Below, piece by piece: positions 1-7,735 of a stretch of 64,000 nt of DNA. Source of the DNA: Nostoc sp. UHCC 0702 (GTDB lineage: Bacteria; Cyanobacteriota; Cyanobacteriia; Cyanobacteriales; Nostocaceae). Where the stretch lies: NCBI GenBank assembly GCA_017164015.1, contig CP071065.1, positions 4,317,918 to 4,381,917 of the forward strand, written 5' to 3'. Within the stretch, counting starts at the first letter, position 1. Each line of letters begins with the position of its first letter. Under the pieces are notes generated by a model. The model had not been told where the DNA came from. It was given only the letters and a program-made list of their open reading frames with translations, and did not search any database. A program made the position numbers and the translations under genes.

Positions 1-1
1 T

Positions 2-100
2 GGTTCTGAACAACCGCAATGGCTTGTTGGCAAGACCACCCGAAAGATAAAGGGTAGCCAATATATCTGGAATTTTTTTCAACGTCATACCTTACCGTGA
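2..100 (+). CDS. possible 3' end of a gene cut by the window edge
   Basis: A reading frame is open from the first bases to a TGA at 98-100, giving about 32 residues rich in aromatic and basic residues (QWLVGKTTRK near the start). No family is recognised. It could be a real C-terminus or chance, because the next 150 bases hold no clear gene. Confidence 0.2.
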   Translation, partial: GSEQPQWLVGKTTRKIKGSQYIWNFFQRHTLP

Positions 101-254
101 CTACTGTCTGACTTTCCCGTTATCTCTTTGACAAGACCACAACCTTCTTGGTTACCGTCGTTAAAGTCTTGATTTAAAGGTAGTCCTGTCTGTTGAGATG
201 CTTCAACAAATGCCAGGGTTAGAGGATGTGGGTCGCGCAAGTCAGCAACATTAA

Positions 255-488
255 TCTGGGATTTTAGGCGAGGAACAAAACCAACTCAAGGAACAACCAC
301 GCGAAAAGCAGGTGCAACAATGTGATCGCGCTTACCCAGATATTTGCATTCCACCCAATTCGGCAGATTTGAACTGCCCTGATATTCCCTATCGCAGATT
401 TAGAGTTATTCCACCAGATCCGCACGGTTTTGATAGAGATGGGGATAAAGCAAAAACAGAGTCTGCCAATATGCTAAGCATAAGCTAA
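255..488 (+). pseudogene. remnant of a secreted excalibur/nuclease-type protein
   Basis: The frame from 255 to the TAA at 486-488 has no good start codon (a stop lies at 252-254). It encodes a Cys-containing segment (CDRAYPDVC-like, ending in DPHGFDRDGD) typical of the C-terminal calcium-binding tail of thermonuclease/excalibur proteins. The usual ending after DxDxDG, with GxxCE, is replaced by unrelated residues. Both ends are missing, so this is read as a decayed fragment. The family call rests on a short motif. Confidence 0.45.
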
Positions 489-618
489 TGCGCCTACAAG
501 TTGCACTTTGCACGATTGAGTTGGCAGTCAACGGTCAACAGTCAACAGTCGCGCGTAGATTTGGACTCTGGACAGCCTTCACAAATAATTGTGCAATTTA
601 AATGCATAACAGCTTACT

Positions 619-936
619 TCAGTCTTGCGAGTTCTCAGATAACCCTTTTGTTTTAATTAAACGGTGCAGCAGACGGCAAGGCCAAATGCAAGCTCCACAA
701 GTACTTACAGAGGCAATGACAATCAAAACACGCCAGTTTTGCTCAAGTTGATTAGCAGACTTTGATGGCTGGGATTGAGTCTGTTTGGTTATTTGGGGCA
801 GTGAATGAAATAGCTGACTGGCTGTGCCTATCCCTTCAATCGCCGCTCCAATTAGATAAGCTAAAAGGGCAATACTTAGCCAGTGATTGATCATATTTAA
901 TTTGGGAATTTTTGTATTATTATTTTTCTGTCCCAA
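619..936 (-). CDS. small hypothetical membrane protein
   Basis: The 105-residue product has two hydrophobic stretches (about residues 16-45 and 68-88) separated by a polar, Gln/Ser-rich loop, which suggests two transmembrane helices. No family is recognised. A second Met at residue 15 just before the first helix is an alternative start. It lies between decayed sequence and an IS element, so it may not be functional. Confidence 0.4.
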   Translation of the reverse strand: MGQKNNNTKIPKLNMINHWLSIALLAYLIGAAIEGIGTASQLFHSLPQITKQTQSQPSKSANQLEQNWRVLIVIASVSTCGACIWPCRLLHRLIKTKGLSENSQD

Positions 937-1083
937 ACGATAATCTGCTTTCAGCAGTGTCTCGAATTAAAGGTAATTTAGATTTTATATAAGTGTTAAG
1001 GTTACTATCTACCTGGATATCAAGTTCCTGCTTGGTATTTAATTTCTGAAGGAGCAACTGTACTAAAGCTACATCTTGAACCT
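937..1083. other. flank of the IS605 element with a possible gene remnant
   Basis: Between the small membrane ORF and the IS right end, a plus-strand frame from about 1010 runs without a stop into the IS (reading LPGYQVPAWYLISEGAT). It looks protein-like but has no start. It could be the edge of a gene interrupted by the IS; no matching second half was recognised beyond 2780. Confidence 0.25.
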
Positions 1084-1097
1084 CGCATGACTAGAAG

Positions 1098-2306
1098 TCA
1101 CGCGATTCCTGCTTCAACGATCTCTGCCTGAAAAGATCCAGGACTTACAAGTTCTCTACAGGCGTTTAGAGCCTCCGGGATACCCACGGCGGCTATTAAT
1201 CTCAATCCCTCATCCAATATGTTCAAAGCTGCATTATTGTCTCTTAGGTTGTAACTACTACATTGTGGACAAGACCATTCGCGCAGCTTTAAATCTTTAA
1301 CTAATGGGTTAACAAAACGACAACAATTACAGGTCTGAGACGAAGGATAAAACGTACCAACTTTCTGCACAATTCTGTCATGCCATAAAGCTTTATATTC
1401 GAGCATGGTAACGAACTTAGACCAACTAGCGTCTGAAATACTCAAAGATAATTTATGATTCTTAACCATGTTGGTGACTCGCAAATCTTCGATACAGATA
1501 ATACTATTTTCTTTAATTAGGCGAGTTGAAAGTTTGTGTAGAAAGTCATCTCTCAAATTCGTAATACGTTCGTAGGTACGAGCCAGCTTGATTTTTGCTT
1601 TGACTCTATTACTACTACCTTTTACAGTGCGGGATAGTTTTTTGTGTGCTTTACGTAACTTCCTTTTTTGAGTCCGGTAATATTTGGGATTATCTACAAC
1701 TTCACCATTGCTTGTAACAAGATAAGAATTAATTCCCAGGTCTAAACCAATATTTTGAGCCACTATTGAGTGTCTCTCCATCTCTGTTTCACACAGAATA
1801 CTAGCAATATATTTATCTGATGAAGTACGAGTTACAGTAACATTTACAAGTTTTCCAGTAATTTCCTGAGATTTATGAAACTTCACCCATCCTAGCTTGG
1901 GAAGCTTTAAACGATTCTCAATTACCTGAATGTTGCCATTAGTCAGGTTGGTTTTGTAAGACTGCTTGCACCCATGCTTCTTTTTGAATTTAGGAAAGCA
2001 TACGTTTTTTCTACCTTTAATTTTCTTGAAGTCAGCAAAAAAGTTTTTGTATGCTGTCTCTAAATTCCTAAGTGAGTTTTGTAAGGCAAACTTATCTACC
2101 TCTTGGAGCCATTCGACTTCTTTTTTGAGTAGAGTTAGTCGCTGACTACAAGCATTATAGTTTAACGTTTTTTGCTCGGTGAGGTATAACTCTTGTTTTA
2201 ATGCTAGGAAGTGGTTATACACAAACCTTGCACAACCAATACTCTTATTAATTAAGACTTCTTGGTTGTGGTTAAGAATGAGTGTAACTTTAAACGCTTT
2301 CTGCAT
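1098..2306 (-). CDS. tnpB: TnpB, RNA-guided nuclease of IS605 element
   Basis: The 402-residue protein has an N-terminal helix-turn-helix-like domain, then a RuvC fold: GLDLGIN holds the first Asp (about residue 190), CIEDLRV the Glu (about 273), and RDNNAALNIL the last Asp (about 357). A CxxC...CxxC zinc finger lies between the last two. TnpB proteins are guided by an omega RNA made from the 3' end of the gene and right end; here the stop overlaps the right-end hairpin. It overlaps tnpA by 17 bases, as in many IS605 elements. All catalytic residues are present. Confidence 0.93.
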   Translation of the reverse strand: MQKAFKVTLILNHNQEVLINKSIGCARFVYNHFLALKQELYLTEQKTLNYNACSQRLTLLKKEVEWLQEVDKFALQNSLRNLETAYKNFFADFKKIKGRKNVCFPKFKKKHGCKQSYKTNLTNGNIQVIENRLKLPKLGWVKFHKSQEITGKLVNVTVTRTSSDKYIASILCETEMERHSIVAQNIGLDLGINSYLVTSNGEVVDNPKYYRTQKRKLRKAHKKLSRTVKGSSNRVKAKIKLARTYERITNLRDDFLHKLSTRLIKENSIICIEDLRVTNMVKNHKLSLSISDASWSKFVTMLEYKALWHDRIVQKVGTFYPSSQTCNCCRFVNPLVKDLKLREWSCPQCSSYNLRDNNAALNILDEGLRLIAAVGIPEALNACRELVSPGSFQAEIVEAGIA

Positions 2307-2694
2307 TTTGGTTCTCTATGTATTTCTTCACTTGTGCTTCTGTATTTTCTGAAACAGTGCTTACAAAATATGAAGGATTCCAAAGATGACCTCCCCACAA
2401 CTTTTTTTTGAGTTCGGGAAATTTTAAAAATAGCTTTCTAGCTGATATTCCTTTTAGCATTTTGACTATATTCGGAATAGTGTGCTGAGGCGTTGCAGAT
2501 ACTAAAACATGAACATGATCCTCTACTACCTCAAGACTCTCGACTTTAAATTTATAGATAATTGCCGTCTCAATTAGAACCTCTTTCAGGAACTCAGCTA
2601 TTTCATCCTTCAGTACCTTGTGTCTATACTTAACACACCATACAATATGATATTCAATTGCGTAAACGTAGCCTCTGCCGTGTTTTACTTCCAT
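2290..2694 (-). CDS. tnpA: TnpA, Y1 HUH transposase of IS605 element
   Basis: The 134-residue product has the normal size for IS200/IS605 TnpA. The HUH metal-binding motif is HVHVLV (about residues 60-65), and the catalytic Tyr is in the C-terminal helix (KKYIENQ). The enzyme cuts and rejoins single-stranded DNA at the hairpin ends. The start ATG is 62 bases inside the left-end hairpin. Its 3' end overlaps tnpB. Confidence 0.93.
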   Translation of the reverse strand: MEVKHGRGYVYAIEYHIVWCVKYRHKVLKDEIAEFLKEVLIETAIIYKFKVESLEVVEDHVHVLVSATPQHTIPNIVKMLKGISARKLFLKFPELKKKLWGGHLWNPSYFVSTVSENTEAQVKKYIENQNAESV

Positions 2695-2999
2695 AATTTA
2701 TCTTACCATGTGCATGACCATAAGAAGAAAAAAAATATGGAAATATGGAGCGCCTAACTCATGACTTCTAGTCACGAGTGTGCGGCTTGCAGAAATCAAA
2801 CTGGAGTAGGATGCTGACATTAGTAGACTCGATTACAGCCCAAAGCTGTTGCATCATTTTTGTAGTGATCATGAGTCTCTAACCTCTTAAGCTTTTCTTT
2901 ATATTTACACACTTTCCTTGTTTGTGCCTAATTTTGCTCAAAGAATTAATCAATTAAAACAATTACACGAAAATCAGCCTATTAGCTCCTAGAACACCA

Positions 3000-3117
3000 A
3001 TTCAGTAATCCTGGAAGAACCTCTCCCCCTACCCCTCTCCTACGAGGAGAGGGGAGTTGAGCTACCCCTTCCCTTGTAGGGAAGGGGGCTGGGGGGTTAG
3101 GTTTTTGATTACTGAAT
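3000..3117. repeat. 118-bp MITE-like palindromic element
   Basis: Perfect 11-bp terminal inverted repeats (3000-3010 and 3107-3117, reading ATTCAGTAATC inwards) enclose two internal hairpins: a CTCTCC/GGAGAG stem near 3035-3055 and a CCCCTTCCC/GGGAAGGGG stem near 3065-3087. There is no coding capacity. This is the structure of a non-autonomous miniature element. Confidence 0.75.
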
Positions 3118-3290
3118 CGATGCTCTAGAGGAGAAAATAAAAGTTTCCGAGTCAAGGATGGAGATTAAGCAGGTATGACCCGTTGGTGATTTTTTATTAA
3201 AACTCCCTCTGCATCAGAATTTTAGAGTTTAAAAATGTGTTTGCGACCCTGTTTATTAGCAATATTTTAAGTACTATTGCTTATTGACAA

Positions 3291-3530
3291 ATGGTATATA
3301 ATTTTAAATTATCACGAATGCGCGTGAATTCGATATCATATTCGCCGAGCGCAGAAGAACTGTTTGAGTTGGTTGAACTAGAGAATCGCAGTGTCAGGTT
3401 GTTCGGGATTTCGTTGTCCAACCTGGATAATAACAAGCAAACACAAGTGATTCAATTGCAGCAATTCCAAAGCTTGAACCTAATTCAGCTTTTGGATTCA
3501 CATTTATTCTTTCTAACGGTACAAGACTAA
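3291..3530 (+). pseudogene. C-terminal remnant of DNA polymerase IV (DinB)
   Basis: The 79-residue frame contains VRLFGISLSNLDN followed by a Gln/Leu-rich end. In DinB-type Y-family polymerases the little-finger domain ends with a RLLGVxxSNL motif just before the C-terminus. Palm, fingers and thumb are absent and no upstream exon-like fragment is visible. The ATG at 3291 is probably accidental. Confidence 0.5.
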
Positions 3531-3642
3531 TAAATAAAAATCGTGCTAGTTAAAGATAGAGCAATAAAGATAGATTAAGGCGTTGTTCTTGATTGCATCG
3601 GCTCTAACTTAAAATCTGATATTGAATACAGGAAAGATTATC

Positions 3643-3876
3643 ATGACACAGCAAAATGCTGCCCAACTTTTGAAGGCTGTGAAGTCTAATCAAGCATTAA
3701 AAGATAGACTAAAAGCAACAGAGAACCCAGAAGCCTTTATTAAGATTGCTCTTGAGAGTGGCTATAACTTCTCAAAGGAAGAACTAGAGAGAGAAATTAG
3801 CCAATTATCAGATGAAGATTTGGCAGCCATTGTCAATCCAGGCTGGGGAACTAGACGACACATTCATCCTAGATAA
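3643..3876 (+). CDS. Nif11-like leader peptide, orphan RiPP precursor
   Basis: The 77-residue product begins MTQQNAAQLL and has the Nif11-type leader pattern: helical N-terminus, NPEAFIKIALESGYNFSKEEL in the middle, then LSDEDLAAIVNPG. The 11-residue tail WGTRRHIHPR is short, basic and His-containing, and would be the core peptide. This start is chosen over the upstream ATG at 3622 because AGGAAAG lies 9-15 bases before it. Nif11 precursors are modified by lanthionine, radical-SAM or cyclodehydratase enzymes; none is encoded nearby, so maturation would be in trans. The usual GG cleavage site is replaced by NPG. Confidence 0.75.
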   Translation: MTQQNAAQLLKAVKSNQALKDRLKATENPEAFIKIALESGYNFSKEELEREISQLSDEDLAAIVNPGWGTRRHIHPR

Positions 3877-3921
3877 GTGTAAACAAAATTCTGTAGGGAA
3901 TTTCACTATAGATGCACAAAA

Positions 3922-3957
3922 GAAAATCTGCCACAGATTGTGACAGATTTTCCTTTT
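3922..3957 (+). terminator. rho-independent terminator after the Nif11 gene
   Basis: A perfect 9-bp stem (GAAAATCTG at 3922-3930 with CAGATTTTC at 3944-3952) is followed by CTTTT. It lies 46 bases after the stop codon of the precursor gene. Confidence 0.7.
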
Positions 3958-4090
3958 CGGTTGTAGTTCTACATTCTTCAAGTATAAAAATTTCTCTATC
4001 TGTATTTCCTATACAATAATCTCGTTTGAAGTATTAACAATAATTATACTGTGCATAAGATGACAGAGTTATACTTGTTCATCAGCTAAT

Positions 4091-4459
4091 TTAGTAATCC
4101 TCTACATCTGGAAAAGGTAATTGCTTAGAACCATTTGCCCCAATAACCTCAATACCTTTTTTACCTCGAATACCATCTACAGGAAGAGTAACTGTATAGG
4201 GTGCAGTAGTTCTTAGCCCAATTCCTCCAGATAAAGTGCCAACTACTTCAACTCCCCAATATTCAGGTTGCTGTATATACACAACTGCTACAAGTTCAAC
4301 TTGCAGATTCAAGTATGGCTTTGTACCACTGACAACTAAAATATAAGTGCCATTGACTATGCCAGGACGAATTTCTGCTTGTTCAAAGTCAATTAATCGA
4401 GATGACTCTGGTTTTGGTAAAGCTTTGAATTCAACGAGACTTTGTTCTAATGTCGCCAT
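4091..4459 (-). CDS. conserved-looking hypothetical protein, beta-rich
   Basis: The product of about 122 residues starts MATLEQSLVEFK and is rich in beta-strand patterns (TYILVVSGTKPYLNLQVELVAVVY), ending in LPFPDVEDY. The start is set at 4459 because a GGAG box lies 7 bases upstream; a longer form with 13 more residues has no such site. No family is recognised, and there is no signal peptide. It is convergent to the Nif11 precursor, so a link to it is not supported. Confidence 0.6.
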   Translation of the reverse strand: MATLEQSLVEFKALPKPESSRLIDFEQAEIRPGIVNGTYILVVSGTKPYLNLQVELVAVVYIQQPEYWGVEVVGTLSGGIGLRTTAPYTVTLPVDGIRGKKGIEVIGANGSKQLPFPDVEDY

Positions 4460-4498
4460 TTTTTGCTCCTGTACAAAAATATGTTTTTGTGGAATCAA

Positions 4499-5061
4499 CT
4501 AAACATGAAGCTACAAGTAGTTGTTAAACTTGTACCTCCCTGTTTTTAGTTTCTTAGTTAATTCATCAAGCCAGAGAGTAAAACTTACGGTCAGTCAACC
4601 AATTATTTACATTTATTTACACAAGTTGCTTAGCCCTTGCTCCCTCATGGGTCACTGTTGGCTACCCCTGATGCAGGGTACTAAGAGCGAGCGATCGCAC
4701 CAAATGTGATTCAACAACCACAGCAGGCAAAGACACAAACTCACGCCCATGTTCGTCCGCGATCGCTCCAAGAGGCTGTGACAGTATCGCCTCTAACGCT
4801 ACAAGTTTCCGTATCAACTTGCTGCCATCGTCTTTTTCAACTAGTTCAAGAGTCACACTCATCTCATAACCGCGATCGCTTTGTCGAAACGAATATATAC
4901 CGATTATGGTTCTGTAACTAATCTAGAAACGCGATCGCCAACGGCAGGATGTTGCCCATCTCTCCAAAAAAAAATTGCTTTTTAACTTCAGCTTTAACGT
5001 TGGGCTGAATCAGCATACACTGAATTTTGGACTAATGAAAGCGGTTGCCCTTATAGGAACG
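4499..5061. other. HIP1-rich region upstream of the stressosome operon
   Basis: The interval holds four or more HIP1-type GCGATCGC sites (near 4691, 4760, 4872 and 4931) and no convincing gene apart from the doubtful ORF listed above. The operon promoter should lie here, but no confident -35/-10 pair was found. Confidence 0.5.
4662..4862 (-). CDS. doubtful small ORF
   Basis: The 66-residue frame begins MSVTLELVEKDDGSK and looks protein-like at its N-terminus. However, it runs through three HIP1 palindromes, has no clear ribosome binding site and no recognised family. It may be a fragment of a lost gene or chance. Confidence 0.22.
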   Translation of the reverse strand: MSVTLELVEKDDGSKLIRKLVALEAILSQPLGAIADEHGREFVSLPAVVVESHLVRSLALSTLHQG

Positions 5062-5913
5062 ATGAGCGAAAGTAAGATACCAGAGATCCTGAAAACCTTC
5101 GAGGCAGACCTGCTGTTGGAGTGGACTCAGGAGTTAGCCACTGTCAATATTCGCAGAGGCTTGATTAAAGAAGCCGAACTCAAGGAGGAGTGCCGGGAAT
5201 TCCTTAGCTTGTTTCGTATCGCCGTTGGGCAGGGCAAGTTGACCAATATTCAGGCAGCGGCGTGGCAGGATATGCGGGAGATACTGACCAGCATTTCTCG
5301 ATCGCGATCAGAAAAAGGCTTCACACCGTCAGAAACAGCTACATTCGTCTTTTCGTTCAAGCAACCCCTCTTTAACCGAATGCGTCAGCAATTGAAAGAC
5401 CCCATTGAGTTGGGTGAAGAGATCTGGCTAGCCACAAGCTTACTGGATCAGCTGGGATTGCTGACAATTGAAGTTTATCAAAAGATGCGGGAAGAGGTCA
5501 TTTTGCGGCAGCAGGAAGAGTTGATGGAGCTGTCTACCCCAGTGGTTAAACTCTGGGAGGGAATTTTGGCATTGCCCATTATTGGCACCCTGGATAGTGC
5601 CCGCACTCAAGTGATGATGGAGTCGTTATTGCAGAAGATTCTCGAAACAGGGTCAGAAGTTGCCATCATTGACATTACTGGGGTTCCCACTGTCGATACC
5701 CTCACCGCTCAACATCTGCTTAAGACCGTTACTGCCGCCCGTCTGATGGGAGCTGATTGTATGATCAGTGGTATTCGTCCTCAAATTGCCCAAACGATCG
5801 TTTATCTCGGCATTGATTTGGCAGATGTAACCACCAAGGCAACATTAGCCGATGCCTTTCTCACGGCGCTAAAACGGTTGGGAGCAACTATTACCCGCTC
5901 TCAACCCAAATAA
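5062..5913 (+). CDS. rsbR: RsbR-like stressosome protein (RsbRD-type N-domain + STAS)
   Basis: The 283-residue protein has an N-terminal helical sensor-type domain (about 1-150, containing the RRGLIKEAELKEECREFL segment typical of RsbRD-like N-domains) and a C-terminal STAS domain (about 165-275; IIDITGVPTVDT). In Bacillus-type stressosomes RsbR and RsbS form the core that holds the kinase RsbT. The Thr residues in the STAS loop (GVPTVDT) are in the place of RsbR phosphosites. The start at 5062 (MSESK) is preferred because AGGA lies close upstream; ORF starts at 4975 and 5035 lack this. rsbS follows after 17 bases. Confidence 0.85.
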   Translation: MSESKIPEILKTFEADLLLEWTQELATVNIRRGLIKEAELKEECREFLSLFRIAVGQGKLTNIQAAAWQDMREILTSISRSRSEKGFTPSETATFVFSFKQPLFNRMRQQLKDPIELGEEIWLATSLLDQLGLLTIEVYQKMREEVILRQQEELMELSTPVVKLWEGILALPIIGTLDSARTQVMMESLLQKILETGSEVAIIDITGVPTVDTLTAQHLLKTVTAARLMGADCMISGIRPQIAQTIVYLGIDLADVTTKATLADAFLTALKRLGATITRSQPK

Positions 5914-5930
5914 GTGGACAGGAAAAACTA

Positions 5931-6344
5931 ATGGAACGCATTCCCATACTCAAAATGGGCAATTTACTGCTTGTGACGATCCAAGTGGATATGCACGATC
6001 GCCTTGCCATAGAGCTACAGGATGACTTGACCAACCGCATCGCTCAAACTGGCGCTCAGGGTGTCTTGATCGATATTTCGGCATTAGAGATTGTTGATTC
6101 CTTCATTGGTAGGATTTTAGGCAACATTGCCAGAATGTCACGAGTGCTAAATGCCCAAACAGTTGTCGTGGGGATGCAGCCTGCTGTGGCCATTACCTTG
6201 GTGGAATTGGGGCTGTCGCTGACGGGCATTCGCACCGCCCTCAACGTAGAAAAGGGCATGGCACTGTTGCGATCGTCACTCAATGAAATCACAAATCAGG
6301 TCGCTGCCACTAAATGGCGTGCAGATGACGATGCAGAAGACTGA
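5931..6344 (+). CDS. rsbS: RsbS-like STAS protein, stressosome core
   Basis: The 137-residue protein is a single STAS domain. VLIDISALEIVDSFIGR contains the conserved Ser (DSF) that RsbT phosphorylates in RsbS. Its role is to sequester the switch kinase until phosphorylated. A GGACAGGA-like site precedes the ATG. It overlaps rsbT by about 20 bases, which suggests translational coupling. Its C-terminus is somewhat longer than usual and acidic (RADDDAED). Confidence 0.88.
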   Translation: MERIPILKMGNLLLVTIQVDMHDRLAIELQDDLTNRIAQTGAQGVLIDISALEIVDSFIGRILGNIARMSRVLNAQTVVVGMQPAVAITLVELGLSLTGIRTALNVEKGMALLRSSLNEITNQVAATKWRADDDAED

Positions 6345-6729
6345 AACGATCAATATTCAATCTTCTGGTGATGTAGTCTTAGTTCGGCAAGCCGTGCGCC
6401 AGCTGGCCGTGGAGATTGGCTTTGGCTTAGTAGACCAAACTAAAATTGTGACCGCCGCCAGTGAGTTAGCCCGCAATACCCTAGAATATGGGGGAGGTGG
6501 CACAGTCAAGCTAGAAACGCTTCAGGAAGGGAGACGACGAGGAATCCGGCTGACCTTTGAAGATCGAGGGCCGGGTATTCCCGATATTGATCTGGCGCTG
6601 AAGGATGGGTTCACGACGGGGGGTGGGTTGGGTATGGGACTGGGTGGTGCCAAACGACTTGCCAACGAGTTTGAGATTCAGTCTGTGGTGGGAGAAGGAA
6701 CGCGGGTAACAATTGTACGATGGAAATAA
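6325..6729 (+). CDS. rsbT: RsbT-like switch serine kinase (GHKL fold)
   Basis: The protein of about 134 residues has a single HATPase domain. ELARNTLEYGGGG carries the N-box, DRGPGIPD the G1 box and GGGLGMGLGGAKRL the G2 box. RsbT phosphorylates RsbS/RsbR and, once released, activates a downstream partner, classically a PP2C phosphatase. The start at 6325 (MTMQKTE) fits the family length better than 6283. The next gene starts one base after the stop. Confidence 0.9.
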   Translation: MTMQKTETINIQSSGDVVLVRQAVRQLAVEIGFGLVDQTKIVTAASELARNTLEYGGGGTVKLETLQEGRRRGIRLTFEDRGPGIPDIDLALKDGFTTGGGLGMGLGGAKRLANEFEIQSVVGEGTRVTIVRWK

Positions 6730-6730
6730 A

Positions 6731-7735
6731 ATGAGAGAATCCGTCGCCATTCCAATTACTGAATCTAGCCAGACTGGAGAAGCCCGACGGGTAGCGATCG
6801 GTTTGGCAACTCGGCTCGGCTTTCAGGAAACGGAACGGGGCAAGGTTGGGATTGTGGTGACAGAGATTGCGAGTAATCTGATACAGCACGGTCAGGGTGG
6901 GGTATTGTTGCTAAGATTGATCGAACACGATTCAGCCATCGGTATTGAGGTCTTGTCCCTAGATAAAGGACGGGGAATGGTTGATGTGGATGAGTGTTTG
7001 CAAGATGGCTTTTCCACAGCCGGAACGTTAGGCAATGGACTAGGCGCAATTCGTCGCCTCTCTGGTTTATGTGAAATTTACTCCATTCCCAACCAAGGGA
7101 CGGCTCTCCTCGCCCACCTCTGGTCAAACTCGACACCCCATTTACCTGAAAAGACCTTAGAAATTGGGGCGATCTGTTTGCCCAAACGAGGGGAGGAAGT
7201 TTCCGGAGATGCCTGGGCATGTCAAGTGGATCGTTGCCGCAGCCTGTTGCTAGTAGCTGATGGCTTAGGGCATGGGTCTGCGGCTGCTACTGCTGCTGCA
7301 AAAGCCGTAAGAATCTTTCAAGAACACGATCGCTCTCCTGGTGCGATCATTGAAGCTGCCCATGCAGCCTTGCGAAGTACACGAGGAGCAGTACTCGCCA
7401 TTGCCGAAATCGACTTTGAACAACAGTCTGTCCGCTTTGCCGGAATTGGCAATATCGCTGCCAGCATTTTCTCGTTTACTGAACACCACCATCTGCTGTC
7501 TCACAACGGCACGGTCGGACATGAAATCCGCAAAATTCAAGAGTTTAGCTATCCCTGGTATGCCAACGGACTTTTAATTATGCATTCTGACGGATTAGAC
7601 AGTAAGTGGCAGCTTGATCGCTATCCAGGCTTGAGTCAAAAACATCCCAGTCTGATTGCAGGTGTTTTATATCGAGACTTTAACCGAGAGCGGGACGATG
7701 TGACGGTGTTAGTGGCTAAAGGAATGGGCAGATGA
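6731..7735 (+). CDS. GHKL ATPase fused to SpoIIE/RsbX-type PP2C phosphatase
   Basis: The 334-residue protein has an RsbT/RsbW-like ATPase domain (about 1-130; VVTEIASNLIQHG N-box, DKGRGM and GTLGNGLGAIRRL) followed by a PP2C-type phosphatase (about 145-330; EVSGDAW, LVADGLGHG, HSDGLDS and RDDVTVLV hold the metal-binding Asp residues). RsbX resets the stressosome by dephosphorylating RsbR/RsbS, the most likely role here. The start is placed at 6731, just after the rsbT stop. It overlaps the next gene by ATGA. Confidence 0.88.
   Translation: MRESVAIPITESSQTGEARRVAIGLATRLGFQETERGKVGIVVTEIASNLIQHGQGGVLLLRLIEHDSAIGIEVLSLDKGRGMVDVDECLQDGFSTAGTLGNGLGAIRRLSGLCEIYSIPNQGTALLAHLWSNSTPHLPEKTLEIGAICLPKRGEEVSGDAWACQVDRCRSLLLVADGLGHGSAAATAAAKAVRIFQEHDRSPGAIIEAAHAALRSTRGAVLAIAEIDFEQQSVRFAGIGNIAASIFSFTEHHHLLSHNGTVGHEIRKIQEFSYPWYANGLLIMHSDGLDSKWQLDRYPGLSQKHPSLIAGVLYRDFNRERDDVTVLVAKGMGR

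Larger units (their letters stand above)
1084..2779 (-). mobile_element. IS200/IS605-family element, apparently complete
   Basis: The element holds tnpA and tnpB in the same orientation, bounded by hairpins. The right-end hairpin (1084-1104) has a TGACT/AGTCA stem and overlaps the tnpB stop; the left-end hairpin (2757-2779) has the same stem with the reverse-complement loop. IS605 elements lack classical inverted repeats and make no target duplication; their subterminal hairpins are bound by TnpA as single-stranded DNA. Both proteins keep their key residues, so the element may be active. Confidence 0.85.
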
